Positions 1 through 12,651 of a stretch of 64,000 bases of DNA are shown here, one piece after another. Position 1 is the stretch's first letter, and each line of letters opens with the position of its first letter. Source of the DNA: Dissophora ornata. Taxonomy: Eukaryota > Mortierellomycota > Mortierellomycetes > Mortierellales > Mortierellaceae. The notes beneath the pieces are model-generated. The model worked only from the letters and a program-made list of their open reading frames with translations. It was not told the DNA's origin and ran no database searches. Position numbers and translations under genes: made by a program. The stretch is taken from NCBI GenBank assembly GCA_025201705.1, contig MU616594.1, forward strand, positions 27,652-91,651, in the 5' to 3' direction.

Positions 1-2177
1 CCATCCGAAAATATCTGGTATGGGCCATCACTACGTCCAGATCGCGGTTCTCATGGCATTAGATCTGGGACTTCATCGGAAGTGTGACCGCTGGATCCCG
101 GACAAGCAAGTTCAGGAGACGAGAAAGAGGGTTTTTTGGTGCATATATACTGTTGACAGCTCCGTCGCCAGCGTCATGGGAAGGAGACCGCTTATTGATG
201 ATGCTGAGATCGATGTACCGATGGTGGTGACGACTGCAACGGAAGGGGAGGTCGAGTACTCGAACACACTCTTTTTGGTCCACATATGCAAGCTGTGGCG
301 CATCTTCAGGGACGTGAAGCAATATATTTTTAACGCGACGGAGGTTCAAGACATGGTCCCCGGCAGCCTACCGAAGAAATATGAACAGCAGCTTGTCCAG
401 TGGCAACTGCAGCTACCCGCCGCCCTTCGATTCAGCTTTGATCTTAAAGTAGGCGATCCTGGGGCTATGTATAACGCTCGTGGAGGTGAGAGTCAATTGA
501 TGAGTGCTTGTTTGATTAATGAAGAGATCGTGGTACTTACTTTTTACGTTTTGTTCAGGTGTTGCTCAAATGTTATACCAGTCAGCCTTTATTCTTCTAC
601 ACAAGCCATTCCTGTCCTCGACTGAGCAGCTCAAACGATCGCCTTATCGGTCCCAAGATATTTGCATCAAGGCGGCTTCAACAATCACCAACATCGCCAA
701 AGTGCTTGTCAACACATATAGCAGGACATTTGAAATAACGAACGTGCCGGAATATTCAACTACGAATGCCATTCGAATTCAGGTCATGTACATGAAGTCG
801 ACGGATCCCAAGATCTCAGAAGAGTCCCAAACCAATTTTGACTATCTGATGCGCTTCTTCCGTGAGTTCTATTCGTCTCACCAATGCAACCTTGACGACC
901 AGACTGTCATCTGTGTTTTGTCGTTCTTTGATGAGTTTATGCATACAGTCAAGGGTCTCAGCGAGTCAACCGTACATGTTTGTGCCAGCGCAATCAAGAG
1001 TATGGCCATTGCAAAGCGGTCCAAGATCTCACTGGGAAGACTGCCTACAGGTGAACATGGGCGACGTCAGGTCCCGAATGATGGAGATGGCAAGAGCTTG
1101 AGTCGGTTAGTCAGGATCGGACGGGAGGAACGTGCGAAAGCCCGGGCCAACTCTTTGACGCCACCATCGATGTCTTTAGGGGAGATTAGTGGGATCAACA
1201 GGAAGCGCCATAGTCAACTACAGCATGAATGTCAAGAGCACTTCAACTCAAGCCATTACTCGCGACAAGATCAGCCACGGCGTCAGGAACCCGCATCATC
1301 GCCATCCTCAAGTCTCTTGGCTGCACAGGATGGCGCTGGTACCTACAATCTTCCGGGCAAGGTTCAGAGGGTGTCACAGTATGTTGAGCCTTTTGGCGGA
1401 CCGCTAGTGATGGAAAGCTTGAACCAATACCAGATGCCGACAACGATTCTCAATCAACCGCCGTCGAACAGTGCCATTCCACAAACGAACAGCATCCTAG
1501 CTACCACAGGCGGTGTTTTCCAGGAATTTAGTCAACAACAGCTACTGCAGCAACACCAATTTCTGCAGAGCTCGCAATCGCCACGTCTACTGGCCCACCC
1601 TCAGCAGCAGCCACTCAGCCCTACGAGCCAGTCCTTGTTAGGCATTGATATACTCAATCCATCCTACTGGGACGACTTTAAGACAACAGGGATGCAAGGC
1701 GCGTCGCGGGTTAATACACAGAGGTTGAGCCCAAATATCCCTACAGGTGGCGTAGGTGTTTCACAGGTTACCACGATCAACAGCGCGGCAGAAACAAGCA
1801 GTGTTGGAAGCCGATTGATGAGCCCAAGCGGTAGTCTGTATGACATACCGGCCACCGCCATTTTTAATCCTATGCAGCTGCAGCTGCAACAACAGCACGC
1901 GACTCAGGTAGGATTGCTCCAGCCGATGAAGGTGGATACGCTAGGGAACATGACAGCAGGACAGGACGAGGGCCTGAGCGCAGACCAGGTTCACGCCCTG
2001 CTGGAGCAGACGCTGGCTACTGATACCCATAATACTCACGTTAATCTCAATAATCCAACGACCACTTCGGCCTTCCAACAACAACATCCAACACACCAAT
2101 TGACCCTTGACCAGCAACTGGGCTTGAGTGGTGCGCGTGAAGGCCTTCACCCTTCCAACTGGCACAATATGATGTGA
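1..2177 (+). CDS. Fungal-specific transcription factor, C-terminal part (cut by window edge)
   Basis: The frame is open at the left edge, so the N-terminal zinc cluster lies outside the window. Two exons are visible: up to 485, and 559-2177, joined by a 73-bp GT-AG intron (codon GGT split as G|GT). They give about 700 residues. The first 150 residues resemble the middle-homology region of Zn2Cys6 regulators (Fungal_trans family): an LGLHRK segment, then RKRVFWCIYTVD and GRRP..D..EIDVP. The remainder is low complexity, rich in Gln, Ser and Pro, with several Q runs, as in activation regions. Such proteins act in the nucleus as DNA-binding regulators; the target cannot be told from sequence. An AATAAA lies at 2298-2303. 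Seen: exon structure and motifs. Known family: Fungal_trans. Inferred: nuclear regulator. Confidence 0.82.
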
Positions 2178-2297
2178 GGATGAAGAAGGTGAAGCAAACG
2201 CTCTATCCTATTCGGTAAAACTTAGACAAAGATGCGCACCAGCGTTTGTACAATAGAATAAGCCACTGTTTAAATTAAACGCGTCGTTTTTGCAACA

Positions 2298-2303
2298 AAT
2301 AAA
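2298..2303 (+). terminator. Poly(A) signal of the transcription factor gene
   Basis: AATAAA about 120 bp after the stop codon, in an A-rich stretch. Confidence 0.4.
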
Positions 2304-2636
2304 GAAAACGCGCCCCTCTACACTCGCTCAAGACCAACATCAGCTCTGAGGTCAACATTGTCATTCCGCCTTCGAGTTATCACACATCACATCTCAGTAT
2401 CGTTGCGTCCATTCGACTCTATTCAGAGCGATGCTGTCACAGCCAGCACCAGGTACAGCCAAACGTTGGTTCAGCATTACTCAGGAACAGTTATCAAACA
2501 CGCCCAGCGATTTACATGTGTCATGTCACCTGTGCAATTCACCTCTAAACCTTCATCTTCTTACTGAATCACTCTCCTGACTCTTTTCCTCTATAAAATC
2601 AGCGTAAGTGACACTTTTTTCAACAGTGCCCTGTCT

Positions 2637-5600
2637 ATGCTCGACGGTGTATTCAAACGCGACACTAATACGCGATCTCATATATCATCAATAGGTTGTG
2701 GGCAGGTGCCTCAGAACACGTCAAAGTATATGTCAGGGTGCGACCACCAAACGAACGGGAGCTGGTATCAGACGCTTACTCGGGCAGCAGTCAAGGAAGT
2801 CAGAGTAGTCCAACTGTAACTGTAGTGCAGCCCAAGTAAGCATTTTCCGCCGCCTGGCCGCACGCCCTCACCCCTCAGTGTTACTCTCAATGGCCATTAC
2901 ATCCTTTGCTAAACTGGACCCTCTTGTCTGGAATAGCCACGTTTCCATTGGGACAGGATCTAAAAGCGACACATTCACGTATGATTGCGTTGGGGGGGAG
3001 CTTACGACTCAGGAGCAGGTCTTCAAGTAAGATGTCCTTCTTAAGATTATAACACTAGGAAGGCTATCTTATCGCTAGTAGAGGACTCCAGTCATCTAAC
3101 GTCGCTGTGGATACTTCACTTGACCTGTTTTTATAGTGATGTGGGAAGAACGATCGTGGAGCAGTGCGTCAAGGGATACAACGGAGTAAGCCCGACATGC
3201 TCCCTCAAGGATGCTGTCATTGTTACACAAACATGGGCAACAACTGAAGATCGAATACTGAGCTAAATGACTTTAACTTTCGCATTAATAGACAATCTTT
3301 GCATATGGCCAAACGGGAAGCGGTAAAACCTACACAATGCAAGGTCCATCCACCATGACCAACGTCGCCAATCACGATGAACGAGGCATCATCCCGCGAT
3401 GTTTAGAATATTGTATGACACGTTGTTGTTTGGTTTCAGAAGAAAGGAACTCGAAAGTGGCTGTCGCAGTTTTCTCCGCCACACAGGGACGCCTCTATTT
3501 TCTAACGTCAAATGGCTTTTTTCATTCTTAAAGTATTTGAGCTCATAGCCAAGGAGGAACAAATGGTCAGCTCTGTGAAGTATCTTTGCAAGGCGTCATA
3601 TATAGAAATGTAAGTCAAGTAACCAATGCGCCTAAGGGCGCAACCGTGTATCTGCAACTTGAGTGATTAACCATCTTGCGGTCCGCCATTCTCTAGTTAT
3701 AACGAGATGATATATGACCTGTTGGATAATTCGACGACAGCACGAGCAACACGCGAGGATATAAAACGTGGAGTATATGTCGATGGGGTCACGGAAGAAT
3801 CCATCCATAACCCGGAGGACGCATATAGAGTACGATTGATGGACCATGTCGTCTTTTGGGCGCATTTAAATCGGACATTTCCATCTTTTCTGACTTATCA
3901 GGTCCTCTTTTTCTTTCACTTCAAGATGTTCGAGCAGGGAGCCGTTAACCGCCATATTAGTGCGACAGCGATGAACCGAGAATCCAGTCGTTCACATACA
4001 GTTCTTACGTTAACCATCCAATCCCTGGCACTCATCGACGGGATCAATCATATTCGAGAGTCGAGGTTTAACCTTGTCGATTTAGCTGGATCTGAACGAC
4101 AAAAGCTAGCGAATACGGAGGGCATGCGGTTAAAAGAGGCAGGGAACATAAACAAGAGCTTGCTTTGTTTGGGCTCCGTCATCAATGCCCTAGGCGAAAT
4201 TGCTGGAGGACACTCACGGCATGTGGTATGACATTCATGTCCTGCTCTTTGGGCAACCTCTATTTGTAATGATCGTCACATCAAGCTTCTGGCTGTAATC
4301 CAAATTTTGCCTAATCCTCTTTCTTCTGAATTCTAGCATTATCGCGACAGCCGCTTGACATTCCTGCTAAAGGACTCCCTCGGAGGAAATTCAAATACCT
4401 TTATTGTGGCGAATGTGTCGCCATCAGCACTCTGCTATCAGGAAAGTTTGAGTACCCTGAGGTTTGCGCAAAGAGCAAAGATGATCAAGAACAAGGTAGT
4501 GTATATGTACATCTTTTGCCAATATGCAGGCAATAACAATATGTCAGTGCAGCTCATCAATCTGTTTGTGACCACTTTACGCATACAGGCCGTTGTGAAC
4601 GAGGACATTCAGGGAAACGTGAACGAGCTCAGGGCCGAAATCCAGAGACTCAAGGCGGAACTTGCAGTAAAGCGGACAATAGACAACAGTAAGTAACGGA
4701 GGATGTTGCGACGTATGTTTCCGAAGTTGATGAGCCTAATCTCATACATGTTCTGATTTTAAATATTTCCTGTTGATAGCCAAGGATACCAGCATGACCA
4801 ATAAGCTGCTCCTTGAGACTCTTGCGAAACTCAGGATAGAGCAAGAGGAGCATTTGGCCATGGCGCAAAAAGGATTTATGCTTGACGATGCATGCAAAGC
4901 TAGAGAGAAACAGATCCAGTCGGCCCAGCTGATCATAAAGTTCAAGGAAAGCGCCTTGGCGTCATATCGCAAAGGAGCTGCCAGTGCTGCGCTTGAGTCA
5001 GAAAAGGGCGCACTTCAGGAAGAGATCACGCAGCTGAGGAGGCAGTTGGATTTCCATCCTGGTATGTGAAATGGCTAACGGTGCGTGTAATTATGGGTAC
5101 GTGGGACTAAACATCTCTCTGTGATGTATTCATTGCGGTAATTTAGAGGTGCTGAAGGTCAAAGCCGAGAACCTGAGTTTGCGAGGTAAGCTACAAACAG
5201 CGGGATCACTAGCCGAAACTCCGACTACCCATTTCCTATCTCTTCATCACTAATCAGGTTCTTATTTTCGTCGCCACGTTCAGAACTGCTGCAAAAGTAC
5301 GAAAAATACCAGGCAGGTCTTGAAGAACTTGAGGATAAGCAGAAAAAGGACAAGGAGTATCTTTACAACCTCTCTGGGAAGATTCTGGATCTCGAGCAGG
5401 AGAACGAGACGTTGCGATCGAAACTCGGTAGCGCTACGCCACGGAGTAACATGGACATGGAAGAGATTGATTTTCCAAAGATCGAAGGAATCGAAGACAT
5501 CATGCAAGAGTCACCTCCAAAGGTGCGGGACGCAGATCGTCGGTTCTCAAGTGACATGAAGTCCCTCCTCCAGCGTGTTACCAAGTCGCGACAAGCCGAA

Positions 5601-8600
5601 TATCGCAGGCTCTCTGGCAACCTAGGAAATACAGATAGGCCCCTTCTGGACATTGGTGATCGCGAAGGTGCACAGTCGCCATTACCTGGAAACTCTACGC
5701 CTGTTGACAAAACAATAGCGAATGAATCTCTATCAGGCACCAACCTGTCGGACAGCATCTCAGCTCAGTCAAACATGCACAGTGATGACACTGTGGAAAT
5801 GACTCTTCTGAAGCGAGACCTCGATCGTATCAAGGACGAAAATTCCGTGTTGGTGGACGAGAAAGCCAATCTGGAGAAGGATTATTCCGATTCACAATTC
5901 CAACTTATTGCAATGGAGAAGTGCCTTGAGCAAGCCACAAACCAAGCAGAACAGCTAGGCCGCGATCTCCATAGCAGTCGACATGCGCTCTCGATTATGG
6001 AACAAGAGGCCGCCATGAAAATCATGAGTCTCAACAAGGAGATGCAGGAGCAGGTCGAGCTGATGGAGAAAATGCGGCAAGCTTCGATTCAAGTAGAGGA
6101 AGAGCTGGAACGACTACGGGAAAGCCACCAGGGAGTTGAGCAGCAGCTCAAGGCAACGACAAAGGATTTGGACGACTCTCGGCAGAGATTGCTAGAAAAC
6201 CAGAAGGAGTACGATCATCAAGTCGAGTACAACATGAAGCGGATCAATGAATTCCAAGAGAAGGAGTCCAAGTGGGATTCGTCGAGGACGGAACTGATGA
6301 CTATTAAGAAAGACCTTGAAAATCAACTTGAGCAGGAGAAGTCTAGGGTGACAAGCACCCGCTCGGAGTTGGAGAAGGAACACCAGAAACTGCTGGATGA
6401 CCATGAGCAACTAAGCTCGCAGAAGGCTCGACTAGAGGATCTCCAGACGTCGCTAGAGAAGGAGCTCGTGGGACTGCGCAAGGCCAGTGCCAATGCCGTT
6501 ACCGAGCACCAAACCAAGCTGAACGAGCAACTGGAGAAGCACGAAGTCACGCTAAAGGTGACTTTATTGCTTACGTATAATTTCCGCTGCCTTAACACTC
6601 CTAGCGACCGAATTCATCTCTAACTGCTTTTCACCATTCCTCAATAGGCTGAGCGGACCAGGAACGAAGCATTAGAATCAAATCTGAAGACGAGTCAGGA
6701 GCAACTTGAGATGCTTAAGACGGAGTTTGAGATGACTAATAAGACATTGGAAGTTATGGCTCAGGAGACTAGCCAATCTCTTCAGAAGCATGAACAGCAG
6801 CTTGCGGAACAGGTCAGAGCCTTGAAGGCGAAACGTGTTCAGGATCTCGGGGAGTGCGAGTCCAAGGTCCGTTCGGAGGGTGAGGAGTCTGTGCGCGTTC
6901 TCCGTCAGTCCCTTGTCGAAACCCATGAGCAACAGATTCGGGGGCTCAAATCGGAGGCGCAGGATCAAGTGCGGGTGCTCGAGGAAGTGCGAAATTCCCT
7001 TAAGCAGAGTATTGATCAAGCTGAGAAAGCGCTCGAGGCCAAGCAGAAGATTGGTGAGGAACTAGTGGAAATAAAGGAAAAGTATCGGGCCCTGGATCGT
7101 GACACCGAGGCTCTGAAGCAAGAAAAGAGCCGCCTGAAGCTCCAGATCGAGAGCCTGGTGTCGAAGTGCCAGAAACTGGAGAACACCCTCGATGAACAGA
7201 AGCAGGAGCTCGGCAGGATGACGCTTCAGCTTCAGCAGGAGCACTGGGAGAAAGGACGCTTAGAAGCTGCAAAGACTGAACTCCGAGACAAGGTTTCGGA
7301 CATGGCTCGAAGGATTGGCGAGACGGAGCAGAAGTTGGAGCATGCCCGAAACGGAACCCGGACGTTGGATATGGAGTATAGGACCGTCCAGGATGAACTA
7401 GAGGATCAACTTAGCAAAGCCCGCAACGAACTAGCAGTCAAGACGAACGAGAATATGCTGAACGAGGAGTACAAGCGCAAGTTCCGCGAGTTGCGGGCGC
7501 AGTTTGCCGACCTCGGTCCGACTATCACGGAACGACAGCAGCAGGGGTTCCATGAGCGAGAGCTGAAGCGAGTTATAGAACTGGAAAGGATTCGGGAGGA
7601 GATGAATCAAGTGCAGACGCGGTCTGTGCAGCTGGAGGCGAACTTGGCCTTGGCCCAAGAGATGAATGAACAGTTGCTTGAGGATGCAAAGGCGGGCACA
7701 GTTAAGATTGCGGAAGAGATGGAGAAGCGCTTGAAGGAGGTTGAGATTCAAAGGCAAAGCGCGGAGCGCGAGGTCGAACAAGCCCTAGAAACCGTGCAGC
7801 AAAAGACAGTCGAGTTACAAGTCTTGGAGGAGAATGTGATGATCCAGAAGGAAACGATCCGTATGCTGGAGGAGGAACTGAAAGAGGAGCGAGTAAAGGT
7901 GGAACAGATGGAGAGCACTCTTAGCGAAGGCAAGGCACTGCAGGAAGAGAAAGAGGCCACGGAGAAGGAACTTCTTGCCCAGGAAACCAAGCAGAGGCTT
8001 AAGGAAGAGCAGCTCATGGCACAGCGTCAATTACTGATGAAGATGAAGGAGGAGCAGCAGACACTTGTCAAGCAACAATTCGAGAGGCGCGACAAAACTC
8101 GGGCTCTTTTTGAAGGACTTGCAACCGAGAATGGCAAGCTGATGGAGCAGGTGCGGGATCTGGGCATGGTGAACGAGAGCATGATGAAGCATCAGAACCC
8201 CAAGCAGAAGCTCCAGTATCATGTCAAGATCAAGCAGGAGAATAACGAGCTTCGGATCGAGAACCAGCGTCTAATGTTCAGGGCGATCGAGTTGGAAGAA
8301 AGACTCGGCAATAAGGAGAACGTCGATTCTCTACGGAAGCAAGTACGAGAGATGCATGGCAGCACTCCTTACCAGAGCTCGCTGGACTTGCAACTCGATG
8401 CCGGGATAAACATGGAGATGGTCAAAGGACTGCATGATGAGATGCCGATTCATAGATCTCCGTCTCACTCACCGGCGCTTTCAGCTGAGGTCTTGACTGC
8501 ACTCACGTCTACAGCAGCTGCATCAATCGACGATACAAGAGGCCAAACTCCTATTGCTGTTCTCGGCCAAAAGAGGCGAGCGGACTTGAATGAGTCCTCT

Positions 8601-9344
8601 GTAAATTCTGGGTCCGCCGCCAGCAGGAAGAAGCAAGTTACCCCTGCAACGAGACCTCCAGTATCCCGCGAAAGATCCGCGTCATCCTCGTCAAGCGCGA
8701 CTGATGCAGCATCTGAGGTTCCTTTAGGCCCACGAGCAAGAGCCAAGGCTGCAGCGGACGCGGCGATGGCGGCCGCCAAGTACGGGCGTAAACCTCCAAC
8801 CCCTGTTGCCCCGGCTGCCCGCCCACCTCTCTCGAAACAAGCAAACCCGATCACTCGAGTCACAAAGACGTCTGCACCTTTGGCTCGAGCATCAAGTCAG
8901 GATGACCGTTTGCGGGGTCCTCGTTCAGGAGGGGCAGTAGCAAAACCCAAACCTGTAATTAATTCTGCAGCAAAGACTAAGGCTCCAGCTGCTCTTCCAG
9001 CCATTGGTGGTGCGAGTGCCCAACGGGCCCTTGCTCGCGAAGTACGGTTAGCAGTCGCCACTAATGTTACTGCGAATGCCTCGACACCTGCACAACGTAG
9101 TGGAGTAGCCAGCCAGGCAGGTGATCATATTGATGTACGAGGCGCCACTCAGGGATCCTCAAAAAGCTGTCCGGCACTACCATCAGCCACAACAGCAGCG
9201 CCATCGCTTTCACCTTCACCGTCAGCACCGCCATCAGTAATACCCTCGCCATCTCCATCCTCAAAAGCTGTTGAAGAACCTGCATCTCCGGCCAAGTCAC
9301 CGCCATCCGCTACTAGTCCCATTGTTGACGAAAATTCAGTCTAG
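2637..9344 (+). CDS. Kinesin-12 motor protein (KIF15-like)
   Basis: Fourteen exons: 2637-2646, 2706-2835, 2937-3026, 3137-3185, 3292-3412, 3534-3609, 3697-3829, 3926-4225, 4337-4495, 4589-4688, 4780-5061, 5147-5185, 5284-6557, 6648-9344. The sum is 5460 nt, or 1819 residues. The N-terminal motor domain (about residues 1-360) has [14 protein letters not shown], the P-loop GQTGSGKT, switch I NRESSRSH and switch [10 protein letters not shown]. The neck [11 protein letters not shown] and the SLGGNSNT region match kinesin-12/KIF15 better than other classes. A coiled coil of over 1000 residues follows. Near its end, [18 protein letters not shown] resembles the KIF15/HMMR C-terminal motif. The last 300 residues are a basic Ala/Pro/Ser-rich tail. 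The expected role is a plus-end microtubule motor in spindle assembly or cargo transport. Exon 1 carries only 10 coding bases; this start was chosen because it gives [13 protein letters not shown] in frame. It is longer than animal KIF15 (about 1390 residues). Confidence 0.88.
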
Positions 9345-9496
9345 CAAGCCTACCACTTGTCTTTAATATGATTCCACTCTGTATCTCATGACCGCAGCAC
9401 TGCTATAATTACGCCCTTTTCCCACTGTTTTGCTCTTGTTCGTTTCTGTACCAACATCTCCAATAACCTGTTACCAACTGAACTCCTTTGACATAA

Positions 9497-9502
9497 AATA
9501 AA
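9497..9502 (+). terminator. Poly(A) signal of the kinesin gene
   Basis: AATAAA within an A-rich run about 150 bp after the kinesin stop. The 294-bp gap to 9639 separates convergent 3' ends (kinesin and proteasome gene). Confidence 0.4.
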
Positions 9503-9638
9503 ATAAGACAAAAGCAAGCACCACCCTCCAATATCCTAGTCATCAATGTTGCATATAGAGCGTGCTTTATCAATCTTGACACAGTTCTTTAACTACGTGA
9601 CTTCATGCATCTTGGATCGTCTTTCTTTTTGTATTTCT

Positions 9639-11005
9639 TTACTCGGTATCCATGGCTTCTCCTTGAGGCAATTCCTCTGCTGCAGCGCCGGTCTCTGTTG
9701 TTGCGGCACCAGTCTCTAGTTGATCGAGGTACCTCTTGAGATCATCACCCTCAATGGTCTTCCAGTCCTTGTCCTTGCCAACAACGCCGATCGAGCAGTT
9801 ATTGACGTCCAGTTCCTTGTCCTGCTGGAGTGTTTCGCGCAAAGCGTGGAGGCCGTGCATGATCAAAGTGTCCTCATCAGCTATAAGTGAATATTAGAAA
9901 AGGAATTGTTAGATGTGCTCTTTGAAAATACGAACACTGTGCTCCTGATCCCGCCTCACAAGCCATGCATACCTTCCGCAAAGTCCTTTACGAACTTCTC
10001 GAGATATGTCTTTGCACTCTGGCTCTTGGCGCCAATGCTGATAGCGTAGTATTCCAAGCAGTTGGCGTTAGGCAGGCACTCATACAGATGAGGTCCAGTG
10101 TCCTCATCATAGCTTCCGACCAGCAATCCAACACCGTAAGGACGACGTCCATAGTTTTGCGTGTTGATCTGCGCCTCTACACGATTCACAATGTAAACCA
10201 GTGTTAATGAATAGGTTCGATCTCGTCGTTTGAAACAGTTACATTCTCTCTTTCAGTAAATGTGGACGTACTATCTCCGATCAGGGAAACAAGCCTACTA
10301 CCGGGCATAGGTCGATCGTACATCATCTTGGACTTCATGCACTCAGTCCTCATGAAATTGCTAACCATTTTGGAAGTTGCAGGCGGATATTTCGTGGTTA
10401 GCTCAGGGTGACGTCGCACCTTGTAAATTGGACTGAACACACCGAAAAACGCGTGTTATCCTCCAATCGATCGCCTGCCGCTTTTCTTTTCCCATACCTC
10501 AAGACACGGGCGTCCGAGACGAGACCAGCGATGGCGATACCGACATGATTATCAATCCTGAACAACTTTTGCTGATGCGACGCCAATTCTCCAGAGGAAC
10601 GCTAAACATGTAGGCGTGACCGGACTTTTAAGTTGATGTCTTTTCTATGTCGCACGCGTCCGTGTCCATACTCAATTGACGCAATAAGTTCAATTTTCTT
10701 GTCCTTGCTTACCTTCAAGGCCAAGAGGACGACATGAGTACTGGATCGCAATCCAACCGAGGCCGACCCCTGTTTAACAGCCTCGAGCGCGTATTCGATT
10801 TGATGCAGACGACCCTGCGGAGACCAGGTCGAGATATCGTTGTCGTATTGGTTTCGGAACTAAAAATAAGGAATGTAATAATGAGGAAGAGTGTCCATTA
10901 CCCCTGGGAAAAGATGCGACGCGTCGTGTTCATTCGTGCCCGGTGTGGATGTAACACTGCCGAAGAACTTGAGGGTATTAAATGAAAAAAGCATGTCGTT
11001 ACCAT
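9639..11005 (-). CDS. PRE5: 20S proteasome subunit alpha type-1 (alpha-6, Pre5)
   Basis: Exons in transcription order: 11005-11003 (ATG alone), 10859-10713, 10601-10498, 10360-10272, 10176-9973, 9880-9639. The sum is 789 nt, or 262 residues, the normal size for PSMA1/Pre5. The protein starts MFRNQYDND and has the alpha-subunit signature [19 protein letters not shown], then [32 protein letters not shown] and [10 protein letters not shown]. It forms part of the alpha ring of the 20S core particle, in nucleus and cytosol, controlling substrate entry. The tail is acidic and Ala/Glu rich. The start codon forms a whole exon by itself: CCATG followed by donor GTAACG, with phase 0 to TTC CGA AAC, exactly matching the family N-terminus. 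The gene is divergent from the DGCR6-like gene. Confidence 0.95.
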
Positions 11006-11319
11006 GGCTCTACTCTTTGATGGGATGTGATAATGAAAGTCGTAGTTGAAGAGAAAAGGCGGTGGAGAAATACAAAACTTTGGGAACAGGACAAACAGTG
11101 TGTGTTAACGCACTCTACTTCGCTCCTGACAGACATACGAAAGACTGGACGCGCGTAGCGGAGGGGTAAAAGTCACGAAGATTATGCGATCATGTCTGGG
11201 ATCAGAGACGTCATCGAATCGCGCGAAAACGCGCTCGCTACTAATTGACAGAATTGGTGGCGTTTTATTTTATAACCTCCCCTTTCGCCTTTCCGGCTCT
11301 GTGTTTCTTCACGTTCTTC
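11006..11319. promoter_or_regulatory. Divergent promoter region, proteasome alpha-1 / DGCR6-like
   Basis: A 314-bp spacer between two start codons in opposite directions; it must hold both promoters. I see no TATA box and no exact Rpn4 site (PACE, GGTGGCAAA). GGTGGCGTT near 11255 is only a partial match. Confidence 0.5.
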
Positions 11320-12651
11320 ATGAGTGACAATTCACAAAGACCATCACAGCCGCCTGCGTCTGGGGTAAATCCCCCGAGGAACTCGCAAAGCCAGGCAACC
11401 TTGGACTCATCCGCGTCCTCATTCATGTCTAAATTCTACACTCCCATGAACCCTAATTACACTTCACAACAACAACATCAACAATCTGCTTCCTCTTCGC
11501 CACCACCGCTGCTACACAATCAAACCGTTCCACGACCTCCTCCAATCCAAGCAACAGGAGATGTATATGTGTCTACATCGGCATCCGGCCCATCTATCGG
11601 TGCAAATGCCGCCCTGCTTCTCGCCAATCTGACGACCATCCCAGGTTTCCTCTCAGAGACGGCAATCCAAGAGGCGCGACGCGAGTACTCTCAAAGACAA
11701 TCAGTAGCACCATTCACAGCTCCAATACCAATACCAGATACACCAGCAACTGCCTCGGCGCCTCATGTTTACCAGCCTCCACATTTGTTTACACATCCAC
11801 CGTCAACATCAGCGATCAGCGCATCCACTGATCCTGGTGCTTCGATAGGAGCTTTATTGAAGGAACTACAGCAATCTAGACCTTCGTCATCACCGCTAGC
11901 ACCCCGCTCGCACCTACCAACTGCTCCAGAAACGCCAATTGCGCCTCAGGAATCATTGCCTCCCTCGACACCACATGTACCGCAACCATCGTCTCAGCCT
12001 CGTGTATTAGAAGACTATAGCAATGGGAAAATCACCCCGCAGCTACTCAAGAGGCTCGCAACAATAGCGGAGATGGACGCGCAAGGAGGCGGTACATTAC
12101 TTACGGAGATCAGTAGTCTCCGTGAAAAACAAGTAACGATAGGTTTTATGTTTGTTATGGTATAATCTTGCGGGTGATCTTTCAAAATGTGGTTGTTTAT
12201 AAGTGTGATTCCTGAAAATGCATAGATAAGTACTGAGAGGAGGCTTTATGAAGATCGGCAGGCTTTGCTAGCCGCACAGAAAAAAGATCTTGTCAAACTT
12301 CAGGCGAGGTATGAGTTTGGTTACAGATGACGCGGCACACGTTATTTTTTCTTGTGCAACTTTGAATATTGAACTGATATTGGTGCTGCTTGCCATGACA
12401 AAAAAAAAAAAAAAAGCGAAATCATGGGTATGAATGTAACGAGCGAGATACGGAAGACGAAAGCGAATCACAGTCAGCAGCTAAAGCAGTTTGACAAGAA
12501 TGTGATTTATGAGATGGACAAGATGATCGCGCTTGTGCAAGAGTCGCTGGCTAAGGTTGGAGTGCCGATGATGAACACCACGCAGGATCCAGCTATGATA
12601 GAGTCGCAGATCAAAGTGCTCCGGCTATTAGATGATATGCTTCAGACTTGA
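11320..12651 (+). CDS. DGCR6-like coiled-coil protein
   Basis: Exons 11320-12132, 12226-12308 and 12417-12651 total 1131 nt, or 376 residues. The start was set at ATG 11320 (MSDNSQRP) rather than the upstream in-frame ATG at 11245, because the latter adds a hydrophobic stretch atypical for the rest. Residues 1-225 are low complexity (Pro, Ser, Gln, Ala) apart from a helical patch with ALLLANLTTIPGFLSE. The last 140 residues look coiled coil. The C-terminus (FDKNVIYEMDKMIALVQ, then LAKVGVPMM..TQDP and an LRLLDDML end) has the layout of the C-terminal segment of animal DGCR6/Gonadal proteins: a D-x-K-x-V-x-E-x-D helix, a (K/E)-x-GVP turn, and a final Leu-rich helix. DGCR6 function is poorly known, so I assign none. 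The second intron ends in a run of about 17 A before its AG. An AATAAA lies at 12672-12677. Gene model firm; family assignment moderate. Confidence 0.6.

Noticed and set aside
5363..5758. Long minus-strand frames under the kinesin coiled coil (also 7431-7781, 8465-8863)
   Set aside because: Antisense shadows caused by the codon bias of the coiled-coil gene.
11240..11265. Possible Rpn4/PACE site upstream of the proteasome gene (GGTGGCGTT)
   Set aside because: Only the first six of nine consensus bases match, and it lies about 250 bp away, nearer the other gene.
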